Assembly: GCA_963738615.1 (NCBI GenBank)
Contig: CAVTXI010000004.1
Span: forward strand, 992,001-1,056,000
Direction: 5' to 3'
Length of the DNA stretch: 64,000 nt
DNA from: CAVTWY01 sp963738615
GTDB lineage: Bacteria; Pseudomonadota; Gammaproteobacteria; Burkholderiales; Burkholderiaceae_C
Under the pieces are notes generated by a model. That model was not told the DNA's origin. It searched no databases and worked only from the letters and a program-made list of their open reading frames with translations. A program made the translations under genes and the position numbers. Shown one piece after another: positions 1 through 9,100 of this stretch (position 1 is its first letter; each line of letters starts with the position of its first letter).

Positions 1-1112
1 TGATGACCATCGACGAGATCAACGCCAAGGGCGGCGTGATGGGCAAGAAGCTCGAGGCGGTGGTGGTCGACCCGTCTTCGAACTGGCCTCTGTTCGCCGA
101 AAAGGCCAAGCAGTTGATCGATCAGGACAAGGTCGCGGTGGTGTTCGGCTGCTGGACGTTGGTGAGCCGCAAGTCGGTGCTGCCGGTGTTCGAAGAGAAG
201 AACTCGCTGCTGTTCTACCCCGTGCAGTACGAAGGCGAAGAGCTGTCGAAGAACGTGTTCTATACCGGCGCGGCCCCGAACCAGCAGGCGATTCCGGCGG
301 TCGAGTACCTGATGAGCAAGGACGGCGGCGGCGCCAAGCGCTTCGTGCTGCTGGGCACCGACTACGTGTACCCGCGCACCACCAACAAAATCCTGCGCGC
401 CTTCTTGAAAAGCAAGGGCATCGCCGACGCCGACATCCTCGAGGAGTACACCCCCTTCGGCCACGCCGACTACCAGACCATCATCGGCAAGATCAAGAAG
501 TTCTCGGCCGAAGGCAAGAAGACCGCGGTGGTCTCGACGATCAACGGCGACTCGAACGTGCCCTTCTATAAAGAGCTGGGCAACCAGGGCCTGAAGGCGA
601 CCGACGTCCCCGTGGTCGCGTTCTCGGTCGGCGAAGAAGAACTGCGCGGCGTCGACACCAAGCCGCTGGTCGGCCACCTCGCGGCGTGGAACTACTTCAT
701 GTCGATCAAGAGCCCGGCCAACACCGAGTTCGTGAAGAAGTGGAGCGCCTACGCGAAGGCCAAGGGCATCGCCGGCCATAAAGACAAGGCGCTGACCAAC
801 GACCCGATGGAGGCGACCTACATCGGCATTCACATGTGGAAGCAGGCGGTCGAGCAGGCCAAGAGCACCGACACCGACAAGGTGATCGCTGCGATGTCGG
901 GCCAGACCTTCACCGCGCCGGGCGGCTTCACGTCGACGATGGACGCGAAGAACCACCACCTGCACAAGCCGGTGTTCATCGGCGAGATCAAGGCCGACGG
1001 GCAGTTCAACGTCGTGTGGAAAACGAAGGGCCCGGTGAAGGCCGAGCCGTGGAGCCCCTTCATTCCCGAGAACAAGGGAAAGAAGGACGAGCCCGTGCTG
1101 GCGAAGAAGTGA
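1..1112 (+). CDS. urtA: Urea ABC transporter substrate-binding protein UrtA (5' partial)
   Basis: Periplasmic receptor of the urea uptake system UrtABCDE; it binds urea and delivers it to the UrtB/UrtC membrane subunits. The reading frame is open through base 1, so the signal peptide and the first ~50 residues lie upstream of the window. The visible ~370 residues carry the family's typical segments, such as GCWTLVSRKSVLPVFE near base 150 and an internal NDPMEATYIGI segment. It is followed after 11 bases by urtB, and all five urt genes run in one tight operon, which makes the urea assignment much more likely than a branched-chain amino acid receptor. Confidence 0.93.
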   Translation, partial: MTIDEINAKGGVMGKKLEAVVVDPSSNWPLFAEKAKQLIDQDKVAVVFGCWTLVSRKSVLPVFEEKNSLLFYPVQYEGEELSKNVFYTGAAPNQQAIPAVEYLMSKDGGGAKRFVLLGTDYVYPRTTNKILRAFLKSKGIADADILEEYTPFGHADYQTIIGKIKKFSAEGKKTAVVSTINGDSNVPFYKELGNQGLKATDVPVVAFSVGEEELRGVDTKPLVGHLAAWNYFMSIKSPANTEFVKKWSAYAKAKGIAGHKDKALTNDPMEATYIGIHMWKQAVEQAKSTDTDKVIAAMSGQTFTAPGGFTSTMDAKNHHLHKPVFIGEIKADGQFNVVWKTKGPVKAEPWSPFIPENKGKKDEPVLAKK

Positions 1113-1123
1113 GTCGGTGAGTC

Positions 1124-2714
1124 GTGAGCACATGGAGGGCACTCGTCGCCGCGCTGCTGTGGGTCGCGCTGTGCGCGATGGCATGGCCGGCGCGAGCCCT
1201 CACCGCCGACCAGGCGCGGCGCATCGCAGCGGGTGACGGCGACGAACGCGTCGAAGCGCTGAACGAAGCGCTGGCCGCAGGCGACACCGTGCTGCAAGGC
1301 TTCGCGCGTTCGATCCTCGATGACGAAGTCAGGGTCGACGGCGAACGTGTCTTCGTCGTGCGCGACGGCAAGGCGCGCGACGCGATCACGCAAACCGAGG
1401 TCGAGCTTCCCGCCACGGCCGAAGACGTGACGGTGAACAACCGCATGCGGCGCGAACTCGAGGCGGCGCTGGCGTCGCTTGCAGCTGCTGTCGAACGATG
1501 TCGCCGAACGCACCAAGGCCATCGATGCGTTGAAGGACGATGTCGACGAGAGCAAGGCCGCGTTAATCGGTCGCGCGATCGCAGCGGAGACCGACGCCGG
1601 GCTGAAAGTGCAGCTCGAGGCGATGCAGGCGCGCGCGTTGATCGGGTCGGCCGACCGCGACAAGCGCCTCGACGCCGCCAAGCGCATGGCGTCGAGCCCG
1701 CTGCCGATCACGCGTTCGCTGCTGCTCGAACGTCTGCCGCAGGAGAGCGACCCCGACGTGAAGGCCGCGCTCGCAGCATCGCTGCGCGCCATCGAATCGA
1801 GCCTCGCGTGGGGCGAGCGGCTGGGCGTGATCTTCACCGGCTTCAGTCTCGGGTCGATCCTGCTGCTGGCCGCGCTGGGCCTGGCGATCACGTACGGCCT
1901 GATGGGCGTGATCAACATGGCGCATGGCGAGCTGATCATGATCGGCGCTTACGCCACCTACGTCGTGCAGGGGTTGTTCCGCACCTACGCGCCGGGTGTG
2001 TTCGACGCCTACATCCTCGTCGCGATTCCGCTGTCGTTCGCCGCCGCGGCGCTGGTCGGTGCTGCGATGGAACGCAGCGTGATCCGCTGGCTGTACGGCC
2101 GCCCGCTCGAGACGCTGCTGGCCACGTGGGGCATCAGCCTGGTGTTGATGCAGGCGGTGCGGTCGATCTTCGGCGCACAGAACGTGCAGGTCGAGAACCC
2201 GTCGTGGTTGTCGGGCGGCGTCACCGTGCTGGGCAACCTGACGCTGCCGTACAACCGGATCGCGCTGCTGGTGTTCGTCGCGCTCGTGTTGATTGCGGTG
2301 GTGCTGTTGATCGAACGCACGCGGCTGGGTCTGTTCGTACGCGGCGTGACGCAGAACCGGCGCATGGCGTCGTGCGTGGGGATCAACACCGCGCGCATCG
2401 ATACGTGGGCCTTTGCGCTGGGCGCGGGGCTGGCGGGGCTGGCAGGTTGTGCGCTTTCGCAGATCGGCAACGTTGGGCCCGATCTGGGGCAGAGTTACAT
2501 CGTCGACTCGTTCATGGTCGTGGTGCTGGGCGGCGTGGGTCAGCTCGCGGGAACCGTGATCGCGGCGTTGTCGCTGGGCGTGTTCAACAAGTTGCTCGAG
2601 GGCGTGGCCGGCGCCGTGCTCGCGAAGATCATCGTGTTGGTCTTCATCGTCGTCTTCATCCAGAAGCGGCCGCAAGGGCTGTTTGCGCTGAAGGGCCGGA
2701 GCGCGGAAGCATGA
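1124..2714 (+). CDS. urtB: Urea ABC transporter permease UrtB (one frameshift)
   Basis: First membrane subunit of the urea transporter. GTG start at 1124, an N-terminal signal peptide (residues 1-26), a helical periplasmic domain, then about eight membrane helices with the LIV-H-type segment GVINMAHGELIMIGAY. The N-terminal ~118 codons and the rest are in different frames. Near 1479 the sequence reads as if one base has been added: removing it joins ...AALASL to QLLSNDVAERT. Restored length is ~530 aa, as usual for UrtB. The frame of the N-terminal part stays open by chance as far as urtC, giving a false fused reading. The stop overlaps the urtC start as ATGA. I infer an assembly indel rather than a broken gene. 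Confidence 0.9.
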
Positions 2715-3919
2715 GCAACGCGAACACTGTGATGCCCACGTCGACGGACCTGATCTCGCCGCGCGCGTGGACGCTCTTCCTCGTCGTGCTGCTCGCGCTG
2801 GTGTTGGTTGTGCCGCTGCTGCACGTGGCCGCACCTGCGGGCAGCACATGGCACCTGCCCGACTACTACGTCAGCCTGCTCGGCAAGATCCTTTGTTTTG
2901 CGATCTGCGCGCTCGCGATCGACCTGATCTGGGGCTATACAGGCATCCTCTCGCTGGGCCACGGCCTGTTCTTTGCGCTCGGCGGCTACGGCATGGGCAT
3001 GTACCTGATGCGCCAGATCGGCAACGAAGGCCAGTACCGCTCGCACCTGCCCGACTTCATGGTCTTCCTCGACTGGAAGGTTTTCCCGTGGCACTGGTCG
3101 CTCAGCGATTCGTTCGTCGGGCAGGCGCTGCTGATCGTGCTGGTGCCGGGGCTGCTGGCGTTCGTGTTCGGTTGGTTCGCGTTCCGCTCGCGCATCAAGG
3201 GCGTGTACTTCTCGATCATCACGCAGGCACTGACGTACGCGGCGATGCTGCTCTTCTTCCGCAACGAAACCGGCTTCGGCGGCAACAACGGCTTCACCGA
3301 CTTCAAGCGCCTGCTGGGCATGCCGCTGGCCACACCCGGCATGCGCGCAACGTTGTGCATGACGAGCGGGCTCGTGCTGATTGCGTTCCTGGTGATGTCG
3401 CGCGCGATCGTCGCCAGCAAATACGGCCGCGTGCTGCAAGCCATCCGCGACGCCGAGGCACGCGTGATGTTCAGCGGCTATGACCCCATCGCCTTCAAGC
3501 TGTCGATCTGGACGTTGTCGGCAGTGATGTGCGCCATCGCGGGTGCGTTGTACGTACCGCAGGTCGGCATCATCAACCCCGGTGAAATGAGCCCGGCCGC
3601 GTCGATCGAGATGGCGATCTGGGCAGCAGTCGGTGGGCGCGGCACGCTGATCGGCCCTGTCATCGGCGCCTTCTTCGTCAACGGCGGCAAGAGCTGGTTC
3701 ACGGCCGCGTTCCCCGAGTTCTGGCTCTACGTGCTGGGTGCGTTGTTCATCGCCGTCACGTTGTTCCTGCCGAATGGGCTGGTGGGCCTGGCGTCGCTGT
3801 GGCGGCGCAGAGTCATCGACGAGCCGAAGGTGCCCGCCGCCTCGAGCACACCGCCACCAACGTCATCGACGCGCCCTGTGGACAGCAGCGAACCCGCGCA
3901 ACGCGAGGTGCCCGCATGA
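2711..3919 (+). CDS. urtC: Urea ABC transporter permease UrtC
   Basis: Second membrane subunit of the urea transporter, 402 aa, of the LivM type. About nine hydrophobic helices are visible, with the family segment WGYTGILSLGHGLFFALGGY near residue 75 and GRGTLIGPVIGAFFVN near residue 310. The ATG start lies inside the urtB stop (ATGA), and the stop overlaps the urtD start in the same way, so translation is probably coupled along the operon. The C-terminal ~30 residues are a hydrophilic proline/serine/threonine-rich tail. Confidence 0.93.
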   Translation: MSNANTVMPTSTDLISPRAWTLFLVVLLALVLVVPLLHVAAPAGSTWHLPDYYVSLLGKILCFAICALAIDLIWGYTGILSLGHGLFFALGGYGMGMYLMRQIGNEGQYRSHLPDFMVFLDWKVFPWHWSLSDSFVGQALLIVLVPGLLAFVFGWFAFRSRIKGVYFSIITQALTYAAMLLFFRNETGFGGNNGFTDFKRLLGMPLATPGMRATLCMTSGLVLIAFLVMSRAIVASKYGRVLQAIRDAEARVMFSGYDPIAFKLSIWTLSAVMCAIAGALYVPQVGIINPGEMSPAASIEMAIWAAVGGRGTLIGPVIGAFFVNGGKSWFTAAFPEFWLYVLGALFIAVTLFLPNGLVGLASLWRRRVIDEPKVPAASSTPPPTSSTRPVDSSEPAQREVPA

Positions 3920-4800
3920 CGCCCGACCTGATGGAAGCCGGCGCCCAACGCCTCGAGCGCCACCGCACGCGCGAGGTCGAGGGCGCCACCGAATCCGGCG
4001 GACGCGAAGCCAGCTTCGGCCGCATCGCGCGCTTCGGTGTGCCCGACTTCACCCACGGCGTGGCGCTGTACGTCAACGCAATCAGCGTTTCGTTCGACAA
4101 CTTCAAGGCGCTGAACGACCTGAGCCTCGCGATCAACGTCGGCGAGCTGCGCTGCATCATCGGCCCCAACGGCGCGGGCAAGACGACGATGATGGACTGC
4201 ATCACCGGCAAGACGCGGCCCGACGCGGGCGAGATCCACTTCGGCTCGACGATCGACCTGCTGCGCCTGTCGGAAGCGCAGATCGCGCAGGTCGGCGTCG
4301 GCCGCAAGTTCCAGAAGCCCACGGTATTCGAGCCACTGACGGTGTTCCAGAACCTCGAGCTGGCGCTGCGCGGCGACCGGCGCGCACGCGCGACGCTGGC
4401 TGCGCGACTGTCGGGCACGCAGGGCGACCGCATCGACGAGATCCTGACGTTGATCCATCTGCGCGACCACGCGCATCGCATCGCCGGCCTGTTGTCGCAT
4501 GGTCAGAAGCAGTGGCTCGAGATCGGCATGCTGCTGGCGCAAGACCCGGCGCTGCTGCTGCTCGACGAGCCCGTCGCCGGCATGACCGACGAAGAGACCG
4601 AGCGCACCGCGCAACTTTTCCTGTCGCTCGAAGGCAAACACTCGCTGGTGGTCGTCGAACACGACATGGCCTTCGTCGAGATGTTGACGCAAGGCCGCAA
4701 GACCGTGACGGTGCTGCACGAAGGGCGCGTGCTGGCCGAAGGCAAGTTGTCGGACGTGCAGTCGAACCCGCAGGTCGTCGAGGTCTATCTCGGCCGTTGA
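3916..4800 (+). CDS. urtD: Urea ABC transporter ATP-binding protein UrtD
   Basis: First ATPase subunit of the urea transporter, 294 aa. It has the Walker A motif GPNGAGKTT near residue 83, an LSHGQKQWLEIG signature, and Walker B LLLLDEPVAGM followed by an H-loop (VVEHDM). The start at 3916 is chosen because it overlaps the urtC stop (ATGA) and gives a protein of normal length; longer starts upstream lie within urtC. The ~45-residue N-terminal extension before the ABC domain is slightly longer than usual. UrtD works as a pair with UrtE on the UrtBC membrane core. Confidence 0.93.
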   Translation: MTPDLMEAGAQRLERHRTREVEGATESGGREASFGRIARFGVPDFTHGVALYVNAISVSFDNFKALNDLSLAINVGELRCIIGPNGAGKTTMMDCITGKTRPDAGEIHFGSTIDLLRLSEAQIAQVGVGRKFQKPTVFEPLTVFQNLELALRGDRRARATLAARLSGTQGDRIDEILTLIHLRDHAHRIAGLLSHGQKQWLEIGMLLAQDPALLLLDEPVAGMTDEETERTAQLFLSLEGKHSLVVVEHDMAFVEMLTQGRKTVTVLHEGRVLAEGKLSDVQSNPQVVEVYLGR

Positions 4801-4815
4801 TGATCAACCCGCGCC

Positions 4816-5508
4816 ATGTTGAAACTCGACGACGTCCACCAAGCCTACGGCGGCTCGCACATCCTGCGCGGCGTCTCGTTCGAAGCGCGTGTGGGCGAAG
4901 TCACGGTCGTGCTCGGCCGCAACGGCGTGGGCAAGACGACGCTGCTGAAAAGCATCATGGGCGTGGTGCCGATCCGCAGCGGGCACATCACGCTCGACGG
5001 CAAGACGATTGACCGCGCGCCGCCGTACGAGCGCGTGCGCGCGGGCGTGGGCTACGTGCCGCAGGGGCGCGAGATCTTCGGCCGACTCACGGTCGAGGAC
5101 AACTTGCACATGGGTTTGGCGACGCGCGCCGCGACCGAGAAGTTGTCACCCGAACTGTTCACGCTCTTCCCCGTGCTCGATCAGATGCGCGCGCGCCGCG
5201 GCGGCGATCTCTCGGGTGGTCAACAGCAACAACTCGCGATTGCGCGTGCGTTGGCTGCACAGCCGAAGGTGCTTCTGCTCGACGAGCCCACCGAGGGCAT
5301 CCAGCCGAGCATCATCAAGGACATCGGCCGCGTGATCCGCACACTGGCGCAGCGCGGCACGATGGCGATCGTGCTGGTGGAGCAGTACCTCGACTTCGCG
5401 GCCGAGTTGGCCGATCACTACCTGGTGATGGAGCGCGGCGAGATCATCGCCCGCGGATTGGGCCGCGACATCGACGCGGACGGCGTGCGCAAGCTCGTAG
5501 CGATCTGA
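4816..5508 (+). CDS. urtE: Urea ABC transporter ATP-binding protein UrtE
   Basis: Second ATPase subunit, 230 aa, of the LivF type. Walker A is LGRNGVGKTT near residue 34, the signature is LSGGQQQQLAIARAL, and Walker B is VLLLDEPTEGIQPS. It starts 15 bases after urtD and closes the operon; no urease genes follow in the window. Two GC-rich hairpins lie just downstream. Confidence 0.93.
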   Translation: MLKLDDVHQAYGGSHILRGVSFEARVGEVTVVLGRNGVGKTTLLKSIMGVVPIRSGHITLDGKTIDRAPPYERVRAGVGYVPQGREIFGRLTVEDNLHMGLATRAATEKLSPELFTLFPVLDQMRARRGGDLSGGQQQQLAIARALAAQPKVLLLDEPTEGIQPSIIKDIGRVIRTLAQRGTMAIVLVEQYLDFAAELADHYLVMERGEIIARGLGRDIDADGVRKLVAI

Positions 5509-5546
5509 GCAAGAGCGGGGAGCCGCTGCACAACCCATCGCGGATG

Positions 5547-5587
5547 CCCGCGGTCGGCGGGCTCATGCTGATCCCTCGCGGGCGAGG
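5547..5587 (+). terminator. Pair of GC-rich hairpins after urtE
   Basis: Two perfect 5-bp hairpins follow the urt operon: CCCGC/GCGGG with a 5-base loop (5547-5561) and CCTCG/CGAGG with a 4-base loop (5574-5587). No T-run follows, so this is at best a weak or Rho-assisted end. The next gene is on the opposite strand and converges here. Confidence 0.25.
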
Positions 5588-5636
5588 CGGGCTCGACTGA
5601 GCCGCGCGACTCGGCGTGTGAGTTGTTCAGGTCCGA

Positions 5637-6008
5637 CTAAACCGAATCCCCGCGTCCGGCGACATTTCTAAAGACCGGCCGCCCGGCATCCATCACCAGC
5701 GTTTGCCCGTTGATAGCTGATCTGACGTCATCAGAAAAGAAGCAAGGGATGCCTTCAAAATACTCTATCTCGGTCTCTGGAAATCGGTTTCGAAAAGATA
5801 TGCCGACGACCATTTCAGTTCGCTTGTTCTCCTCGATATAGTCCTTGATAGAAGCAAGCGCTTCGTCAAGCGTGTCATGCACTTTCACGGGGCCACACGG
5901 CGCGACCGTCAGGACACAGTCTTCATTGTCGGAATGACTTTGCAACATGCGCTTAACGGACTCTGCCGCCAGCTTGTCGATAAATATCTGAAACGAAACG
6001 CTTGACAT
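5637..6008 (-). CDS. Small protein in Rhs immunity position (tip 1)
   Basis: A 123-aa soluble protein with no domain that I recognise. The start MSSVSFQIF at 6008 is chosen because it sits 10 bases after the stop of the upstream Rhs tip on the same strand. The larger open frame overlaps the Rhs coding end and is unlikely. Base composition is visibly richer in A/T than the Rhs core. In Rhs systems the gene directly after a variable C-terminal tip normally encodes the immunity protein for that tip, so I infer an immunity role from position alone. It has no sequence likeness to the other candidate at 9101-9403. Confidence 0.6.
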   Translation of the reverse strand: MSSVSFQIFIDKLAAESVKRMLQSHSDNEDCVLTVAPCGPVKVHDTLDEALASIKDYIEENKRTEMVVGISFRNRFPETEIEYFEGIPCFFSDDVRSAINGQTLVMDAGRPVFRNVAGRGDSV

Positions 6009-6018
6009 AATTCGTTTC

Positions 6019-8448
6019 CTATCGTGTGGGTCCTGTCGGGCCTCTGTGTCCGCGACCGGGTCGACCTGGCGACTGGCAACCCCACTTCCAGTATGACACT
6101 TCGGTTTCCACCCATCGTTTCGGCGGGCACTCGAAAGACTCGCATAAGTAGACGCAAATCGCCGCTTGGTATCCATCTGGTTGCGTCAGTATCGGCGGCG
6201 AAAGTAAGATAGTCTTGATCAGCCGACACCACCCTCCACCGCCTTCTGGCGGCACGTCCCCCTCATCCAACAGACCCGTCGGATCGGCGCGTGCTACGGG
6301 GTTCGAACTCGCATACGCGTACGTATTGATCCCCCCCGCCAGCCCAATCGGATCAGACTGCACATACCGCCCCAACCGCGGCGCATAGTCCCGCTGATCG
6401 TTGTAGTGCAGCCCGCTCTCCCGATCGAACACCTGCCCCGGGAAGCGCTGGTTGAACTCGAAGCTGCCGAGCCCGTTCGGGTTCTCGTCGGCCGGCGTCG
6501 AGCCGAACGCATCGGACTCCCAGCGCCACACCGCCTGGCGGCTGCCGTTGCTCACCGACCTGGGCGTGTCGAGGTGGTCGGCGTCGATCCAGTAGGTCTG
6601 CCCGCCTTTGAGCACCGCGATCGGCACGCTGCCCAGGTACACGGTCTCGTAGACCGGCGTCGTGGCGTCGTACTCGCCCAGCACTTCGCGGTTCGCGCCG
6701 TGAACGAAGTAGCGCGTGCCTTGGGCGGTGCTGTTCTTGACCACCCGCAAGCCCTGCCCGTCGTAGCCGTAGCTCGCACCCGGCACCTGCGCAAGGCGGT
6801 TGCGCTCGTCGTAGACGAAGCTCGCCGAGCCGTCGGCCACGAGGTTGCCCGATGCGTCGTGGCCGAGGCTGCCGGTCTGCGCGCCGCTGAGCGTGCCCAG
6901 CACGTTGCCCGCGTAGCCGTAGTGGGTCACGCCGTCCTGGCTCGTGCCGGTGCCACTGGTGGTCATGCTGGTGCGGTTGCCGTTGCGGTCGTAGACGTAG
7001 CTGCGGGTTTCGGTGCGGTTGCCGAAGCGTCGGGTCTCGCTGCTCAGGCGCTCGGCGGCATCGTAACCATACGTCGCCACCGGGCCGGGTCCCAGGTCCT
7101 CGAGCGCGAGCTGGGTGATGATGCGCCCGTCGGCGTCGCGGGTCAGGTCGCGCCAGCTCGCCTCGAAGCTGTATTCGACGTGCCGGCCGTTGCGGTCAAT
7201 CACGCGGCTGACGCTGCGGCCGTTGGGCTGGCTCCAGGCGATGGGGGCGTCGGCGAAGGGCTGCCACTCGATGCCGCCGATCAGGCCCGCGCCGTCGATG
7301 CCGATCCCCGAGACGCGGCCCGCGGCGTCGTAGCCGTACGTGAGGCTGCGCCCCGAGGGGTAGGACATGCTCGACAGGCGCCCGGCCTGGTCGTAGGTGT
7401 ACGCGGTGGTCAGGATGCGGCCCGCGGTGTCGCGGCTCTTGCCCAGGATGCGGCCCCACGGGTCGAAGGCCCAGGTCGTCTGGCCGACGGGGTCGCTGAT
7501 CGCGCTCAGGCGGCCGATGGCGTTGGGGCCGGCGTCGTAGACGTAGTTAACCTGGGCGGTGCCGCCGAAGGCTTCGGCGCGCAGCCGGCTCAAGGCGTCG
7601 AAGGCGCGCACGGCGGTCTTGCCGTTGGCCCAGGTGCGCGTGGTCTGGTTGCCGGCGCTGTCGTAGCCGTAGGTGTTCACGCCGGACGTGGGGCTCGTCT
7701 CGCGGATCAGGTTGTCGAGGCCGTCGTAGGTGTAGGCCGTGGTCACGTTGATGGGGTCGGTGACTTGCACGAGGTTGTCGCGCGCGTCGTAAGCGCTGCG
7801 CGTGACGCCACCATCGGCGTCGGTCATCGTGTCGCGGCGGTTGAGCGGGTCGTGGTTGACCGCCGTCGTGCGCCCCGAGGCGTCGGTGGTGCTCGAGCGA
7901 TTGCCGTTCTGATCGTACGCATGACGCACCGCGTATTGGCCCTGCGCGTCGATCTCGGCCACCAGGCGGCGGTCGTTGTCGTACTGGAAGCCTCGGAAGT
8001 AGCGCGAGACGCCCGCGCCGTCGAAGTGTTCCTGGGTTTCGCGGTTGCCTTGGCTGTCCAGCGTGTAGCGCACGCGGTTGCCCGCGCTGTCGAGCATGCC
8101 GACGAGGCGGTGCGCCGGGTCATACGCGTTCTCGATCCACGAGCCGTCGGCAAGGGTCGTGCGCAGGGGCATGCCGGCCGGGTGATATGTGTGGGTCATG
8201 ACCTGCCCGCCCGCGTCGCGCCGGATCAGACGGCCTCGAGCGTCGTACGTCAACGTCGTCACCAGGCCGTTAATCCCTCTGGTCGCTTCGTCGTATCTAG
8301 ATGTCCCGTGGATGTCGTATAGCTGCTTTGCAACCACGACACCTTCAGCCGCAACACCCGCGCCCAGTTGAAGCAGGTGTTCGACGCCCTGCGCGAACTC
8401 ATGACGCCGCCCGATCCGCCCAAGCGGCCCATCGGCTTCGTCACGCAT
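6019..8448 (-). CDS. Displaced Rhs core plus variable tip, 5'-truncated (tip 1)
   Basis: A C-terminal part of an Rhs/YD-repeat protein. From 8271 downward it matches the long Rhs gene at 9403-14021 almost base for base; upstream of 8271 the sequence is unrelated and the apparent N-terminus reads antisense through an ORF6N remnant. It has YD repeats, the Rhs core (DAFGSTPADENPNGLGSF, then LHYNDQRDYAPRLGRY) and the closing DPIGLAGG...DPTGL motif near 6270. After this comes an ~80-residue cysteine-rich tip containing CVYLCESFEC and WKWGC. It lacks a signal peptide and the N-terminal domain. The frame is intact. I infer an orphan tip module that can recombine with the long gene; it is probably not exported by itself. 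Confidence 0.8.
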   Translation of the reverse strand: MRDEADGPLGRIGRRHEFAQGVEHLLQLGAGVAAEGVVVAKQLYDIHGTSRYDEATRGINGLVTTLTYDARGRLIRRDAGGQVMTHTYHPAGMPLRTTLADGSWIENAYDPAHRLVGMLDSAGNRVRYTLDSQGNRETQEHFDGAGVSRYFRGFQYDNDRRLVAEIDAQGQYAVRHAYDQNGNRSSTTDASGRTTAVNHDPLNRRDTMTDADGGVTRSAYDARDNLVQVTDPINVTTAYTYDGLDNLIRETSPTSGVNTYGYDSAGNQTTRTWANGKTAVRAFDALSRLRAEAFGGTAQVNYVYDAGPNAIGRLSAISDPVGQTTWAFDPWGRILGKSRDTAGRILTTAYTYDQAGRLSSMSYPSGRSLTYGYDAAGRVSGIGIDGAGLIGGIEWQPFADAPIAWSQPNGRSVSRVIDRNGRHVEYSFEASWRDLTRDADGRIITQLALEDLGPGPVATYGYDAAERLSSETRRFGNRTETRSYVYDRNGNRTSMTTSGTGTSQDGVTHYGYAGNVLGTLSGAQTGSLGHDASGNLVADGSASFVYDERNRLAQVPGASYGYDGQGLRVVKNSTAQGTRYFVHGANREVLGEYDATTPVYETVYLGSVPIAVLKGGQTYWIDADHLDTPRSVSNGSRQAVWRWESDAFGSTPADENPNGLGSFEFNQRFPGQVFDRESGLHYNDQRDYAPRLGRYVQSDPIGLAGGINTYAYASSNPVARADPTGLLDEGDVPPEGGGGWCRLIKTILLSPPILTQPDGYQAAICVYLCESFECPPKRWVETEVSYWKWGCQSPGRPGRGHRGPTGPTR
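6376..8271 (-). repeat. Direct repeat copy 1 of Rhs core (~1.9 kb)
   Basis: This stretch repeats at 9793-11686 in the same orientation, with only scattered base differences by eye. The homology begins just inside the variable tip (CCGCGGCGCATAG) and stops abruptly at 8271, where copy 2 continues into more YD repeats. The copies are separated by ~1.5 kb of unrelated and degraded sequence. Confidence 0.9.
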
Positions 8449-8490
8449 GAGGACAAGGGGAAGAAGACCCAGGCCAAGCGCAAGGGGTGA
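8323..8490 (+). pseudogene. ORF6N-type protein, C-terminal remnant 1
   Basis: The plus strand encodes the tail of an ORF6N-domain protein (phage-antirepressor-like): NHDTFSRNTRAQLKQ, then DALRELMTPPDPPKRPIGF, ending in a lysine-rich tail and TGA at 8490. The N-terminal ORF6N domain is missing. The assignment rests on my memory of this conserved C-terminus. A second, more diverged copy lies at 8767-8877. Confidence 0.55.
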
Positions 8491-8551
8491 GTGGCGCGCC
8501 AGGCCTGTGGGCCTGCGGAGGCAAAGGCAAGACCTGACCCCATGCTTCGCC

Positions 8552-8674
8552 TTGGTTCGCGTGCACGTCGTATCTCGTCGCGATGTCGGCCACCGTCTTG
8601 CCTTCGGCCATGGCTTCCAGCGCCACCTTGGCCTTGAATGCCGGTGAGTGGTTCCGGCGTGGTCTTCTGCTCAT
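8552..8674 (-). pseudogene. IS3-family transposase OrfA, N-terminal remnant
   Basis: From 8674 the minus strand encodes 41 residues beginning MSRRPRRNHSPAFKAKVALE and ending IATRYDVHAN-Q, the helix-turn-helix start of IS3-type OrfA proteins. The match breaks off after VHANQ, where OrfA would normally continue with ITQWK. No OrfB and no inverted repeats were found, so this is a dead fragment. Confidence 0.7.
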
Positions 8675-8766
8675 GCTGCTTGCTCCTGCTTGCCTGGGCT
8701 CTATCCTCGCCCATCGGAGCAGCCGGTCCACTGAGGGCCGTGTCCAGTTTTGCGAAGCCACCACTG

Positions 8767-8877
8767 TTCGATGCGCTGCGTGCGCTCATGGCGCCGCCCG
8801 ATCCGCCCAAGCGACCTATCGGGTTCGTCACGCACGACGACAAGGCCAAGAAGCCCCAGGCCAAGCGCAAGGGGTGA
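8767..8877 (+). pseudogene. ORF6N-type protein, C-terminal remnant 2
   Basis: Second copy of the tail at 8323-8490, encoding FDALRALMAPPDPPKRPIGF followed by a lysine-rich end. It keeps the TGA and the following GTGGCGC. It begins later than copy 1 and has several substitutions, so the two arose by an older duplication, with the IS3 fragment between them. Confidence 0.5.
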
Positions 8878-9100
8878 GTGGCGCCTCTGATCTGAGGGCA
8901 AAAGGCAAGACCTGGTACCAGCCTCCGCTGTACCAGCCTCCGCTCGAGTAGTTGATCAACGCACACCGCGCTGGGCGCGACCAAGGGCCTGCGGGCGACG
9001 CACCCAACCCCCGGACCAACGTGGCGACGAGGCTCTCCGCGATTCAACGAAGACACAAACAACATCGCCGCGGCTACAAGGGCTCAGCCTATCACGCCGA

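Noticed and set aside
1124..3919. A single 931-codon frame covering urtB and urtC as a fusion protein
   Set aside because: The middle part is non-protein-like arginine-rich sequence; it results from the urtB frameshift joining the urtC frame by chance.
6406..8322. A 638-codon plus-strand frame opposite the Rhs copy
   Set aside because: Low-complexity valine/alanine/arginine sequence, antisense to clear YD repeats; a GC-rich shadow.
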